Positions 34,042-43,252 of a DNA stretch of 64,000 bases are shown here, piece after piece. The stretch is from Flavobacterium ichthyis (lineage in GTDB: Bacteria > Bacteroidota > Bacteroidia > Flavobacteriales > Flavobacteriaceae), in the NCBI RefSeq assembly GCF_009915155.1, contig NZ_JAABLM010000004.1, forward strand, positions 124,001 through 188,000. Direction: 5' to 3'. Position 1 is the stretch's first letter, and each line of letters begins with the position of its first letter. Position numbers and translations under genes: made by a program. A model generated the notes under the pieces. That model searched no databases and was not told the origin of the DNA. It was given only the letters and a program-made list of their open reading frames with translations.

Positions 34042-34821
34042 TTATATTTTTGAGAATAAGCTCTCCATTTTTTCTCTTTCTTCGTCTGCAAGCGCGGCAT
34101 CAACTAAAATTCTTCCAGAATGTTCATCCGTAATGATTTTTTTTCTCGACGCAATTTCCATTTGGGTTTGCGGTGGAATAGTGAAAAATGATCCTGCCGA
34201 AGCACCTCTTTCAATAGAAACAACTGCTAATCCGTTTCTTACACTTCCGCGGATTCTTTTGTAAGCTTGTAATAATCTTGGTTCGATTTCTGCTTCATAT
34301 TCTGCAGATTTTTCGGTCAAAAACGCTTCTTCTTTTTCGGTTTCAGCCATAATCGCATCTAACTCAGATTTTTTGTGTTTCAAGTGAGTTGATTTTGACT
34401 CTAATCTTTCTTTAGATTCTGAAATAATTTGGTTTTTGTGCTCGATGGATGCTTTCAATTCTTTAATTTTTTTCTCAGCCAATTGAATTTCAAGTTCTTG
34501 AAACTCAACTTCTTTTGTTAAAGAATTAAATTCACGGTTATTTCTTACCGATTCTTGTTGTTTGGTGTATTTTTTAATGGCTTCCTTGTGCTCGTCGATG
34601 GCATTTTTCTTTGCTTTAATTTCATCTTCAATTCCTTCAAGGTCCGTTTTCAATTTTTCAACGCGTGTGGTTAAACCAGCTACTTCATCTTCTAAATCTT
34701 CTACTTCCAAAGGCAATTCACCTCTAACATTTCTAATTTCATCAATTCTAGAATCAATGAGTTGCAAATCATAAATTGCTCTTAACTTGTCTTCAACACT
34801 CAATTCTTTTGTAGTCGCCAT
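34042..34821 (-). CDS. Coiled-coil zinc-ribbon-family protein lacking zinc ligands
   Basis: This 259-residue protein has a long coiled coil (residues about 10-180; heptads rich in E, K, L) and a C-terminal domain of the C4-type zinc ribbon family (CdsZ type). In other family members I know, the ribbon reads roughly GACGGCF...CEHCGR. Here the same positions are GASAGSF and DEHSGR: Ser208, Ser211, Asp232 and Ser235 replace the four cysteines, so a zinc site is not possible. The rest of the domain (FTIPPQTQMEIASRKKII, GRILVD) is well preserved, implying a retained fold. Three bases separate it from the upstream Nif3 gene, a conserved pairing. Confidence 0.88.
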   Translation of the reverse strand: MATTKELSVEDKLRAIYDLQLIDSRIDEIRNVRGELPLEVEDLEDEVAGLTTRVEKLKTDLEGIEDEIKAKKNAIDEHKEAIKKYTKQQESVRNNREFNSLTKEVEFQELEIQLAEKKIKELKASIEHKNQIISESKERLESKSTHLKHKKSELDAIMAETEKEEAFLTEKSAEYEAEIEPRLLQAYKRIRGSVRNGLAVVSIERGASAGSFFTIPPQTQMEIASRKKIITDEHSGRILVDAALADEEREKMESLFSKI

Positions 34822-34824
34822 ATT

Positions 34825-35919
34825 TTATAAGTACTTAACTGGATTTGTATTTTCTTCCGATAAAATGATTGCAAAATTAGGAATTTTTTTCGTAAGATAA
34901 TCAACTATATAATTTTTTGTAAAACGTTCGCTCTCATAATGACCAATATCTGCTAAAAGTATCTGATTTTCAGCTTCATAAAATTGATGGTATTTTAAAT
35001 CGGCTGTTAAAAAAACATCAGCTCCAGCTTGAATGGCTTTTTTAATGGCAAAACTTCCCGAACCGCCTAAAACGGCAACTTTTTTTATGGGTTTTCCTAA
35101 ATATTCTGAATGCCTAATTCCATCGGCTTTCATGGTTTTTTTTACCATTTGAAGAAATTCAGTCTCCGTCAATTCTTGCTCTAAAATGCCCGTCATTCCT
35201 AAGCCAAGGTTTTGGTGGGGATTTTCGAGATTGTAAATTTCATAAGCCACTTCTTCATAAATATGGTTCGCAAACAAGGCTTTCAATATTTTTCCTTGCA
35301 AATGTTTTTCAAATGTAACTTCTATTTTAATTTCGCTTCCTTCTACAAATTCTCCAACTTCGCCAATTACAGGATTGCTATTTTCATTGCCTTGATAAGT
35401 GCCAATTCCTTGAGAATTAAAGCTGCAATTTTCGTAATTTCCGATGTTTCCCGCACCAGCATCAAATAAAGCATTTCTTACTTTTACATGATTTTCGGGA
35501 ACGGTATAAGTCACTAATTTCTGAATAAAATTTTCCTTTGGAACCAAGATTTCGGTATTTTTTAATCCTAATGCATCACAGAAAATTTTATTGACACCTT
35601 CACGATGATTGTCCAAAGCGGTATGAACAGCATAAATAGCAATATCGTTTTTGATGGCTTTAATTATAGAACGTTCCACGTAATTTTTGCCGGTAATTTT
35701 CTTCAACCCCGAAAATAGAATAGGATGGAAGCATACAATCAAATTACAATTTTTAGCAATCGCTTCATCTATCACCTTTTCCAATGCATCATGACAAACT
35801 AAAATTCCTGTGGTTTCAGCTTTGGGATTTCCTACCAAAAGTCCAACGTTGTCAAAATCTTCGGCATAAGCTAAAGGTGCCATTTCTTCTAAAACCGCAA
35901 TTATTTCTTTTATTTTCAT
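34825..35919 (-). CDS. Nif3-like dinuclear metal center protein
   Basis: This 364-residue Nif3/YbgI family protein has the N-terminal half FDNVGLLVGNP, CHDALEKVIDEA and VCFHPILFSGLK, with metal-binding His residues. It also has AVHTALDNHREGVN, and a C-terminal half with DVFLTADLKYHQFYEA and DIGHYESE. The middle insert of about 120 residues (NIG...PVIGEVGEF) is the PII-like insertion seen in long bacterial members. The family binds two metal ions in a hexameric ring, and its activity is still debated. It forms a two-gene unit with the coiled-coil protein and is divergent from lpxK. Confidence 0.93.
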   Translation of the reverse strand: MKIKEIIAVLEEMAPLAYAEDFDNVGLLVGNPKAETTGILVCHDALEKVIDEAIAKNCNLIVCFHPILFSGLKKITGKNYVERSIIKAIKNDIAIYAVHTALDNHREGVNKIFCDALGLKNTEILVPKENFIQKLVTYTVPENHVKVRNALFDAGAGNIGNYENCSFNSQGIGTYQGNENSNPVIGEVGEFVEGSEIKIEVTFEKHLQGKILKALFANHIYEEVAYEIYNLENPHQNLGLGMTGILEQELTETEFLQMVKKTMKADGIRHSEYLGKPIKKVAVLGGSGSFAIKKAIQAGADVFLTADLKYHQFYEAENQILLADIGHYESERFTKNYIVDYLTKKIPNFAIILSEENTNPVKYL

Positions 35920-35999
35920 ATAAGCGTTGTATTTTTGTAAAACAAATTAAAGAATTTTCGGGCAAGATTAAAATAAAAAAGACTATAGATTTCCTAACA

Positions 36000-37040
36000 A
36001 TGAAATACTTGCGACTGTTGCTTTTTCCATTTTCCATTTTATATGGTTTGATCACTTCATTCCGCAATTTTTTGTTCGATAAAGGAATTTTAAAATCTCA
36101 TTCGTTTGACTTACCCATAATTGCAGTTGGGAATCTAAGTGTTGGCGGAACGGGGAAAACACCACAAATAGAATATTTAATTCGTTTGCTTTCGCAAAAA
36201 TATAAATTGGCCACTTTAAGTAGGGGTTACAAGCGGAAGTCAGAAGGTTTTGTGCTGGCAAATTCGTCCTCGCAAGTCTCTGAAATTGGGGACGAACCTT
36301 TTCAATTTCATCAAAAATTTAAAAATATTGCCGTTGCTGTTGATGCCAATCGGAGAAATGGAATTGAACAATTACAGCAAATCGTAAATCCAGAAATTAT
36401 TTTGTTAGACGACGCGTTCCAACATCGAAAAGTAAAAGCCGGATTTTACATTTTACTTACTGCTTATAACGATTTATATGCTGATGATTTTTTACTTCCC
36501 GCTGGGAATCTTCGCGAAAGTCGTATTGGTGCTGAACGTGCTTCGGTAGTTGTGGTTACTAAATGCCCACAAGATTTATCTGAAAAAGAGAGAAATATTA
36601 TTGAGCGAAAATTGCAATTGGAAACTGCTCAAAAATTATTTTTTACAACTGTGATTTACGATAATTTTGTTTTTTCCGAAAAAAGTCAGATTTCGATTGA
36701 AGAAATAAAATTGAAACCTAAAATGATTGTGGCTGGAATTGCCAAGCCAAAACCTTTTTATGATTTTTTAGGAGTAACTAATAATGATGAAATCATCACT
36801 TTTCCGGACCATCACGATTTTTCTGAAAAAAATATTCAAAACATTGAAAATAAATTAGATAATAAAATTTTGATTACCACCGAAAAAGATTATGTTCGTT
36901 TAAAAGGAAAAATTTCGGCAGAAAAACTATTTTACCTGCCTATAAAAATAGAATTTCTTTTTAACGGTGAGCAATTTGATGAAACAATAAAAAATTATGT
37001 TCGAAATAGTACAAGAAACAGTTCAATACATTCAAGATAA
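36000..37040 (+). CDS. lpxK: Tetraacyldisaccharide 4'-kinase
   Basis: LpxK phosphorylates the 4' position of the lipid A disaccharide precursor at the inner membrane. The 346 residues start with a membrane helix (LRLLLFPFSILYGLITSFRN), then the P-loop IAVGNLSVGGTGKTPQIEYL, LSRGYKRKSEGF, the DEPFQFHQKF block and LLDDAFQHRKV, all diagnostic. I start at ATG 36000 (MKYLRLLLF); a longer in-frame extension overlaps the Nif3 gene and has no family match. Its 3' end overlaps the phosphorylase gene by 44 bases, so coupled translation is likely. Confidence 0.95.
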   Translation: MKYLRLLLFPFSILYGLITSFRNFLFDKGILKSHSFDLPIIAVGNLSVGGTGKTPQIEYLIRLLSQKYKLATLSRGYKRKSEGFVLANSSSQVSEIGDEPFQFHQKFKNIAVAVDANRRNGIEQLQQIVNPEIILLDDAFQHRKVKAGFYILLTAYNDLYADDFLLPAGNLRESRIGAERASVVVVTKCPQDLSEKERNIIERKLQLETAQKLFFTTVIYDNFVFSEKSQISIEEIKLKPKMIVAGIAKPKPFYDFLGVTNNDEIITFPDHHDFSEKNIQNIENKLDNKILITTEKDYVRLKGKISAEKLFYLPIKIEFLFNGEQFDETIKNYVRNSTRNSSIHSR

Positions 37041-37809
37041 ACTCAATTTTTCTCCAGAATATGGCGTGATTTTGGGTTCGGGTTTGGGTGGTTTTACCGA
37101 AGATATTGAGGTAGAATATACTTTACCGTACAACGAAATTCCAAATTTTCCGGTTTCTACTGTTCAAGGCCACAAAGGGGCTTTGGTTTTTGGCAAAATT
37201 AACGGAAAAAATGTAGTAGCCATGCAAGGTCGTTTTCATTTTTACGAAGGTTACGATATGAAAGAAGTAACATTTCCGGTAAGGGTAATGAAATATTTAG
37301 GCGTCAAAAAATTAGTGGTATCGAATGCGTCAGGTGGCGTGAATCCTAATTATAAGGTAGGTGATATTGTGATTATTTATGATCATATTAATTTTATGCC
37401 CGAACATCCGCTTCGTGGTAAAAACGATGAGCGATTTGGGCCTCGCTTTGTGAATATGAGTGAACCCTATTCTAAAAATTTAATTGATAAGGCAAAAAAA
37501 TTGGCGCAAAACCTAAATATTGAGGTAAAAGATGGAATTTATCTCGGGCTTCAAGGGCCAACTTTTGAAACGCTTTCTGAATATCGAATGGTTAAAATTT
37601 TAGGTGCGGATTGTGTGGGAATGTCCACCGTTCCTGAAGTAATTGTGGCGCGACACATGGAAATGGAATGTTTTGGTGTTTCTGTAATTACGGATATGGG
37701 TGACGAGAATAACATTAACACTGTTTCTCACGACGAAGTTTTAGAAGCTGCAAAAAAGGCTGAGCCTCAGGTAAGATTGTTAATAAAACAATTAATTGCT
37801 ACTGATTAA
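36997..37809 (+). CDS. punA: Purine-nucleoside phosphorylase
   Basis: This is a 270-residue trimeric-type purine nucleoside phosphorylase, cleaving purine nucleosides with phosphate. Motifs are GVILGSGLGGFTE (phosphate loop), QGHKGALVFG, the NASGGVNPNYKVGDI block, GPTFETLSEYR (purine-contacting Glu) and VGMSTVPEVIVARH. The base-contact position usually Asn in mammalian enzymes is Asp here (SVITDMG), which may broaden specificity; that is inference. It starts inside the end of lpxK. Its stop shares bases with the stop of the convergent sensor kinase gene (37806-37809). Confidence 0.93.
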   Translation: MFEIVQETVQYIQDKLNFSPEYGVILGSGLGGFTEDIEVEYTLPYNEIPNFPVSTVQGHKGALVFGKINGKNVVAMQGRFHFYEGYDMKEVTFPVRVMKYLGVKKLVVSNASGGVNPNYKVGDIVIIYDHINFMPEHPLRGKNDERFGPRFVNMSEPYSKNLIDKAKKLAQNLNIEVKDGIYLGLQGPTFETLSEYRMVKILGADCVGMSTVPEVIVARHMEMECFGVSVITDMGDENNINTVSHDEVLEAAKKAEPQVRLLIKQLIATD

Positions 37810-39983
37810 TGACGCATTGACGTGGCGATAATTCTATAAAAATTATCAGGATTAAAGGGTTTGGTCAACACATCGTTCATACCAAACGAAAGTAAATTTT
37901 CGCGATTTTCGTTGAGTGAAATTGCAGTTAAGGCTACAATTGGGGTTTCGTTGTCAAAGGTTCTGATTTGTTGTGTGGCAATAGTTCCATTGATTCCAGG
38001 AAGATGAACATCCATCAGAACTAAATTATATTTCTTTTGTCGAAGGGCTTCAATGGCATCTTCGCCATTTTCGACAACTTGACATTTAATTTTTTTCTTC
38101 TCGAGCATTTTACGGGTAATCATTTGGTTAATTTTATTATCTTCTACCAATAAAATTTCCTTGCCTACAAAATCACTATCATTTATGAAAATCTTGTAAT
38201 CTTTAATGTCTTCGGCTTTTTTGAAGCGCAAAGAGAAGTTAAAGTTAGAGCCAAGTCCTGTTGCACTATTTAATTTAATTTCGCCACCTAACATGGACAC
38301 CAATCTTTTTACAATTGCCAGTCCTAAACCGGTTCCGCCATATTTTCGGTTTATTTCCACTGATCCTTGGGAAAAACTTTCAAAAATAATGTTTTGTTTA
38401 TCTGCGGGAATTCCTATTCCGTTATCTACAACTTCAAAATAAATTTCTTGCTCCGTTTCAGAATCGTCTAGGACTTTAGCCCTGACCAACACTCTTCCAT
38501 TTTCAGTAAATTTTAGTGCATTGTTTATGAGGTTTATTAATATTTGTGATAGCTTGGTAGGGTCACTTAATACAAATGCTGCAATGTTGTCATCTTTTTC
38601 TAAAACAAATTCTACATTATTTTGACTTGCCAGTTCCTTTAATGCATTTTGAATATCATCTAGAAGTTGTTTTAAATTAAACTCAATTTTTTCAATCTCA
38701 ATGTTTTCTGATTCTATTCGATTAATTTCCAAAATTTCGTTGATGTAGGTAAGTAAGTAAGTTCCGGAAAATTTTAGAGATTTTAAATATTCTTTTTGAG
38801 ATTCTTTCGGGTCTTCTTCAATCATTAAATGCGTAATTCCGTTGATTGCATTTAAGGGTGTTCGCAATTCGTGGCTTACAGTAGAGAGAAATTCAGCTCT
38901 GGCACGAAGCGCTTTTTCGGCTTTGTTTTTGGCTATTTCTAATTCCGAATTAGAATCTTGCAAGAGTTGATTGGTTCGTTTTTTAATGATGTTATTTTTA
39001 TAAAGCGATAAACTTAATAACGATAAAATGGTAATTAATGCTATACTTAAAACAGTAGTTAATTTAGAAACTCTAATTAGTTTTCTTTGTTCGGCATTTT
39101 CTTTGGTTTGTTGTTCGATAGTTTTTAAACGCTCATTTTCTTTAAATTTGTCGAAAGCCACTGCACCATTTTTCTTTTTATTAGAATGCTGGATAGAATC
39201 GTGAAGTTGTTTATGCTTTTTGAGGAAAAAATAAGCTTCGTTTAAGTTTGACATTTTTTCATGAACGTTGCTTAGATTTTCGAAAATAATTAATCGTTGA
39301 TCTGTGTTATGTGTAGTAAGGTTTTGTTCTAACGCACGTTGTAAATAATTTAACGATAAGTTGTTTCTTCCAGATTCAAATTCAATAAGTCCCATCTGTA
39401 GGAACGCTTCGGGTTGTACCTTGTGAACGTCTTGTTCTGCAGGTTTTGCAATAATTTGATTAAAAATTTTAACTGCGTCTTTTTTCTTTCCCTTGGCTTT
39501 ATAAACGATGCCGCGTTGTAAATTTAAAAGGTCTTGAACATTAGGTATTTCTAATAAATCATAGATTTTACCTGCATTTTTAAGTGATAATTCAGCTTTC
39601 TCATAATCTTCTTTTTCTAAAAAGCATAATCCTAAGCCATAATGGCAAAAGGCTAAATCAGCACTCGGCTCTTCAAGACTATAAAGTGCAATACTTTTGT
39701 AATAACTTTCAATCGCGTCGTCATATCGTTTTAAATTAAAATATAAACTAGCGAGAAAGGCCTCTGATTCAGCTTCTTTATTGATATTTTTAGAATCTTG
39801 TGCCAGCTGGATAGCTTTTTGGATATTGACATAAGCCTGTTGGTAGTTATTTCCGTTTTTATTAAATGTGGCTACTTGCAGATAATAGCTAATACTGTCC
39901 GAAAATTTTTGGGTTTTCAAATTTTCCTGACTTAGGGCAATTGTAGTGTATAAAAATAGAAGTAAACAATAATAGCTCCTCAT
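37806..39983 (-). CDS. TPR hybrid sensor histidine kinase/response regulator
   Basis: This 725-residue signalling protein has a signal peptide (to about residue 18), tetratricopeptide repeats (about 30-260), one transmembrane helix (about 308-328) and a coiled-coil linker. Its HisKA domain has phosphoacceptor His371 (STVSHELRTPLNAI). An HATPase domain (NALKFTENG, GIGIPADK, GGTGLGLAI) and a C-terminal receiver with Asp658 (LVLMDVHLPG) and Lys in LTKPF follow. All phosphorelay residues are intact. The TPR region is probably periplasmic, as in other Bacteroidota kinases. No cognate output regulator is adjacent, so it may pass phosphate to a distant partner. Confidence 0.93.
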   Translation of the reverse strand: MRSYYCLLLFLYTTIALSQENLKTQKFSDSISYYLQVATFNKNGNNYQQAYVNIQKAIQLAQDSKNINKEAESEAFLASLYFNLKRYDDAIESYYKSIALYSLEEPSADLAFCHYGLGLCFLEKEDYEKAELSLKNAGKIYDLLEIPNVQDLLNLQRGIVYKAKGKKKDAVKIFNQIIAKPAEQDVHKVQPEAFLQMGLIEFESGRNNLSLNYLQRALEQNLTTHNTDQRLIIFENLSNVHEKMSNLNEAYFFLKKHKQLHDSIQHSNKKKNGAVAFDKFKENERLKTIEQQTKENAEQRKLIRVSKLTTVLSIALITILSLLSLSLYKNNIIKKRTNQLLQDSNSELEIAKNKAEKALRARAEFLSTVSHELRTPLNAINGITHLMIEEDPKESQKEYLKSLKFSGTYLLTYINEILEINRIESENIEIEKIEFNLKQLLDDIQNALKELASQNNVEFVLEKDDNIAAFVLSDPTKLSQILINLINNALKFTENGRVLVRAKVLDDSETEQEIYFEVVDNGIGIPADKQNIIFESFSQGSVEINRKYGGTGLGLAIVKRLVSMLGGEIKLNSATGLGSNFNFSLRFKKAEDIKDYKIFINDSDFVGKEILLVEDNKINQMITRKMLEKKKIKCQVVENGEDAIEALRQKKYNLVLMDVHLPGINGTIATQQIRTFDNETPIVALTAISLNENRENLLSFGMNDVLTKPFNPDNFYRIIATSMRH

Positions 39984-40017
39984 ACCCAGAAAATATTTTT
40001 TGAGAAGCTAAAGTTAG

Positions 40018-41019
40018 TTAATTGTTTTTTGTTAGTAAAATTAAATCGATTAAGCGTGCAGAATATCCGATTTCGTTATCATACCAGCCTACAACTTTTA
40101 TCATTTTGCTCAAAACCGAAGTTAATTGCGCATCGAATAAACACGAATTTTGGTTTCCCAAAACATCTACAGAAACTATTGGATCTTCGGTATAGGCCAA
40201 AATCCCTTTAAGCTCGCTTTCACTGGCTTTTTTAAAAGCTTCGTTTAATTTTTCAATCGAAATTTCTTCGCGTACGTAACAAGTGATGTCCGTTAGCGAA
40301 CCATCTGGGACCGGTACGCGAATCCCGCTTCCGCCGATTTTCCCTTCTAATTCCGGAAAAATTTTGGTCAACGCTTTTGCCGCTCCAGTTGTAGTAGGAA
40401 CGATAGATTGTGCGGCTCCACGAGCTCTTCGCAAATCTTTATGTGGTTGGTCGTGCAAACTTTGGTCGGTTGTATAAGAGTGAACCGTTGTAATATAAGC
40501 CTGCTCAATTCCGCACAAGTCATTGATAATTTTAATCATTGGTGCGGCATTATTCGTGGTGCAACTTGCGTTAGAAATTATTGTTTCCGATCCGTCTAAA
40601 ATATGGTCGTTGACACCTAAAACCACCGTTTTTATTTTTTCGGTTTCCGATGGTGCCGAAAGAATCACTTTTTTGGCGCCACTTTCAATATGCTGGAAAA
40701 TTTCGTCGTAAGTTTTGTATTTTCCGGTAGATTCGATTACGATTTCGGCTTCAACTTGTTGCCAGTTGATTTTGGAAATTTCTTTTTCGTGAAAAAAACG
40801 GTACAACTTTCCATTTACCAAAATTCCATCCTCATTAAAACTACAATCATACGGCAAAACTCCATGAATGCTGTCGTATTTCACTAAATGCGACATCGTT
40901 CTGTTATCGGCAATATCGTTAATCGCCACCACTTCAATCTGTGGATGATTCAATAATAGCCGGAATAAATTTCTCCCGATTCTTCCAAAACCATTGATGG
41001 CGATTTTTGTTTTTGTCAT
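40018..41019 (-). CDS. gap: Glyceraldehyde-3-phosphate dehydrogenase (type I)
   Basis: GAPDH oxidises glyceraldehyde-3-phosphate to 1,3-bisphosphoglycerate. The 333-residue protein has the NAD-binding INGFGRIGRNLFRLL start, catalytic Cys153 in SNASCTTN, His180 in TTVHSYTTDQ and the C-terminal GWYDNEIGYSARLIDLI signature. It is not beside other glycolytic genes. Flavobacteria often carry two gap genes; the central or anabolic role of this copy cannot be decided. Its stop lies 34 bases before the kinase gene's start on the same strand. Confidence 0.95.
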   Translation of the reverse strand: MTKTKIAINGFGRIGRNLFRLLLNHPQIEVVAINDIADNRTMSHLVKYDSIHGVLPYDCSFNEDGILVNGKLYRFFHEKEISKINWQQVEAEIVIESTGKYKTYDEIFQHIESGAKKVILSAPSETEKIKTVVLGVNDHILDGSETIISNASCTTNNAAPMIKIINDLCGIEQAYITTVHSYTTDQSLHDQPHKDLRRARGAAQSIVPTTTGAAKALTKIFPELEGKIGGSGIRVPVPDGSLTDITCYVREEISIEKLNEAFKKASESELKGILAYTEDPIVSVDVLGNQNSCLFDAQLTSVLSKMIKVVGWYDNEIGYSARLIDLILLTKNN

Positions 41020-41051
41020 TTTAAAAAATTCCCTTTTTTGGGGTTAGGGGG

Positions 41052-41924
41052 CTAAAGTATATGTTTTTGTGCTTTATAAGAAGACCTCACTAGAGCGCCA
41101 CTTTCCACATGGCGGAAACCTAATTCCAAACCAATTTTTTCGTACTTCGCAAACTGATCTGGCGTAATAAATTCCTTTACTGGTAAGTGTTTTTTACTGG
41201 GTTGCAAATATTGCCCAATCGTCACCACATCTACGTTTGCCGCTCTCAAATCGTGCAAAGTTTCAATCACTTCTTCCTCCGTTTCGCCCAAACCAAGCAT
41301 AATTCCCGACTTTGTTCGGTTAATGCCTTTTTCTTTTAAATAACGTAAAACCTCTAAACTTCTGTCGTATTTCGCCTGGATTCTCACTTCACGTGTTAAC
41401 CTTCTCACGGTTTCCATGTTGTGCGAAACCACTTCAGGATTGGCTTCAATAATTCGGTCAAGATTTCTTTCAATTCCTTGAAAATCAGGAATTAAAGTTT
41501 CTAAAGTTGTCGTGGGATTCATTCGTCTAATCGCTCTTACAGTTTCTAACCAAATAATCGAACCACCGTCTTTAATGTCATCGCGATCCACGCTTGTTAC
41601 CACGGCGTGTTTAATATTCATGATTTTGATAGAACGCGCCACTTTTTCAGGTTCGTCCCAATCCACCGTTTCAGGTCGTCCCGTTTTTACTCCGCAAAAA
41701 CCACAACTTCTGGTACAAATATTTCCCAAAATCATAAACGTTGCTGTTCCTTCACCCCAGCATTCGCCCATGTTGGGGCAACTTCCCGAGGTGCAAATCG
41801 TGTTTAGTTTGTATTTGTCAACTAAACCTCTCAATTCCGTATATTTTTTTCCAATGGGTAATTTCACCTTCAACCATTTAGGTTTTCCGGCTGGTGCAGT
41901 TGCGGTATCTAAAACAGTGCTCAT
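41052..41924 (-). CDS. lipA: Lipoyl synthase
   Basis: LipA is a radical-SAM enzyme that inserts two sulfurs into octanoyl groups on lipoate-dependent proteins. Both iron-sulfur motifs are visible: the auxiliary cluster Cys44, Cys49 and Cys55 ([12 protein letters not shown]) and the radical-SAM CX3CX2C Cys70, Cys74 and Cys77 (CTRSCGFC). The C-terminal [10 protein letters not shown] holds the conserved Arg-Ser-Ser. Its 290 residues are full length. It lies 32 bases upstream of gap on the minus strand; co-transcription is plausible. Confidence 0.97.
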   Translation of the reverse strand: MSTVLDTATAPAGKPKWLKVKLPIGKKYTELRGLVDKYKLNTICTSGSCPNMGECWGEGTATFMILGNICTRSCGFCGVKTGRPETVDWDEPEKVARSIKIMNIKHAVVTSVDRDDIKDGGSIIWLETVRAIRRMNPTTTLETLIPDFQGIERNLDRIIEANPEVVSHNMETVRRLTREVRIQAKYDRSLEVLRYLKEKGINRTKSGIMLGLGETEEEVIETLHDLRAANVDVVTIGQYLQPSKKHLPVKEFITPDQFAKYEKIGLELGFRHVESGALVRSSYKAQKHIL

Positions 41925-42027
41925 AAATCAATTTTCAAACCACAAAGATAACGATTGTTTTGAGAAAAACCGTTAATGCTTTCTTAGTGTAAATTTGGCG
42001 AAAGCCAAAAAAATGTAATCCTTTTTT

Positions 42028-42145
42028 TAGGAGCGATCCCGAAGTTTATGGACAGGCATATGCAGCCATCTCTATTACCGCTTTCAGCTTTCGGCTTCCG
42101 CTTCGCTCCAGCGCTATCGCCTCTCCCAACGCTTCGGGACAGGGT
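42028..42145. repeat. GC-enriched intergenic element (copy E, different class)
   Basis: The 323-base gap between lipA and the TonB-type gene holds a structured, GC-richer block. TCCCGAAG (42037-42044) pairs with CTTCGGGA (42132-42139). In between, read on the minus strand, AGCG/AGCGG words recur (AGCGCTGGAGCGAAGCGGAA). It lacks the end boxes of copies A and B. Short open frames across it match nothing I know. Confidence 0.55.
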
Positions 42146-42190
42146 TGTAAAAAAACTTTTAGGCATTTTTGGATACATTTGGTCATAAAA

Positions 42191-42216
42191 AATCCTGCCC
42201 AAAAAGCGGCAGGAAA
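42191..42216 (-). terminator. Terminator of the TonB-type gene
   Basis: TCCTGCC (42193-42199) pairs with GGCAGGA (42208-42214); on the minus strand a T-run follows. It lies 32 bases after the stop codon. Confidence 0.83.
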
Positions 42217-42247
42217 TTTCAAACTCAAATAATAAAATCAGGCTAAA

Positions 42248-43084
42248 CTATCTTTCATTAATTTGTACCGTAATCGGCATATTAAAGGCAGTTCTTACAT
42301 TTTTTCCCGCTCTTTTTCCCGGAGTCCATTTCGTTTTAATTGATTTTAAAACCCTGATGGCTTCGTTTCCTAAACCATAACCCGGATCTCTCGTCACTCT
42401 AATATCCGAAAGCGATCCGTCTTTTTCCACGACAAAACTCACGTAAACAGTCACTTTACTCAGTTGCGCAATTTCCGGCGTTCTGAATTTTTTTCCAACC
42501 AAAGCCGTAAAACTTTTGATACCACCCGGAAATTCCGGTTTTTCATCCACCGCAATCATCACTTCGTCGCCAGTTAATTCAGGTCCGTTATTATTAGTTT
42601 CGGTAATTCCTTTTCCGTCACCAGTACCGTTGTCCGAAGTAATTCCTAAACCAATAATGCCGCTGTTATCGCCAACATTTTCTGTGCTTCCGGTTTTGGT
42701 TGTGTTTTGATCAATGGTTGTCATTTCGTTTGGAGTGGTATGATTTTCGGTAATTTTCGTACCTACATACTTTTTTTGTGCCTCCGAAGATTTTTCGGTT
42801 GCACCAGCCGCTTCTGTTACTTTGGGTTTTTCAACTGGCGGAAGATAAACATCTGTTACCGTAATGGGATCACTAAAAGGATTTTTGTCGATAACCTCGC
42901 TTTGTCCATTACTTTTGATAAAAGTTAGTGAAACTAAAACCCCGCAAAACAAAGTCCCGAGTAGAAAAGCTTTGAGGGTTGTTTTTCCATCATCTTGGCG
43001 AAGTTTGTAAGCGCCATAAAGTTTGTTTCTGTTTTCAAAAACAATCTCATTCCAGCTGTTGTTAAATAAGTTGATTGTTGACAT
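42248..43084 (-). CDS. Energy transducer TonB
   Basis: This 278-residue TonB-family protein has a Bacteroidota-type cytoplasmic lead (FENRNKLYGAYKLRQDDG) and one transmembrane helix (FLLGTLFCGVLVSLTFI, about residues 40-56). A periplasmic linker follows, rich in T, E, G and P. The C-terminal TonB domain (about 195-278) includes VYVSFVVEKDGSLSDIRVTRDPGYG and NMPITVQINER. It would couple proton motive force to outer-membrane receptors. No exbB/exbD genes are near. It is a single-gene unit ending in an intrinsic terminator. Confidence 0.92.
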   Translation of the reverse strand: MSTINLFNNSWNEIVFENRNKLYGAYKLRQDDGKTTLKAFLLGTLFCGVLVSLTFIKSNGQSEVIDKNPFSDPITVTDVYLPPVEKPKVTEAAGATEKSSEAQKKYVGTKITENHTTPNEMTTIDQNTTKTGSTENVGDNSGIIGLGITSDNGTGDGKGITETNNNGPELTGDEVMIAVDEKPEFPGGIKSFTALVGKKFRTPEIAQLSKVTVYVSFVVEKDGSLSDIRVTRDPGYGLGNEAIRVLKSIKTKWTPGKRAGKNVRTAFNMPITVQINER

Positions 43085-43202
43085 AGTGTAATAATTTTAA
43101 GTAAAATCATATCATAAGCAAACCTATTTAACACTATAACGATATAATAGGGAAATTTATTATATATTGTTTAACTTTTTTGTAAGAAGTTTTTAAAAAC
43201 AA

Positions 43203-43226
43203 AAAAAGCAGGCTTGATACCTGCTT
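43203..43226 (-). terminator. Terminator of the beta-helix T9SS gene
   Basis: AAGCAGG (43206-43212) pairs with CCTGCTT (43220-43226). The minus-strand T-tract is the complement of 43201-43207. Confidence 0.82.
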
Positions 43227-43252
43227 AGATTATCCTATGGATTAAAAAAAAA

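Noticed and set aside
35675-35695. Possible parS-like GTTCCACGT within the Nif3 gene
   Set aside because: Half-site only, in a coding sequence, and the palindrome is not completed.
35784-35999. Extended N terminus of LpxK
   Set aside because: The 72 extra residues overlap the divergent Nif3 gene and have no resemblance to LpxK; the membrane helix and homology begin at 36000.
42046-42228. Short minus-strand frames in the lipA/TonB gap
   Set aside because: They lie in a structured non-coding block and run into a terminator; no start context or homology.
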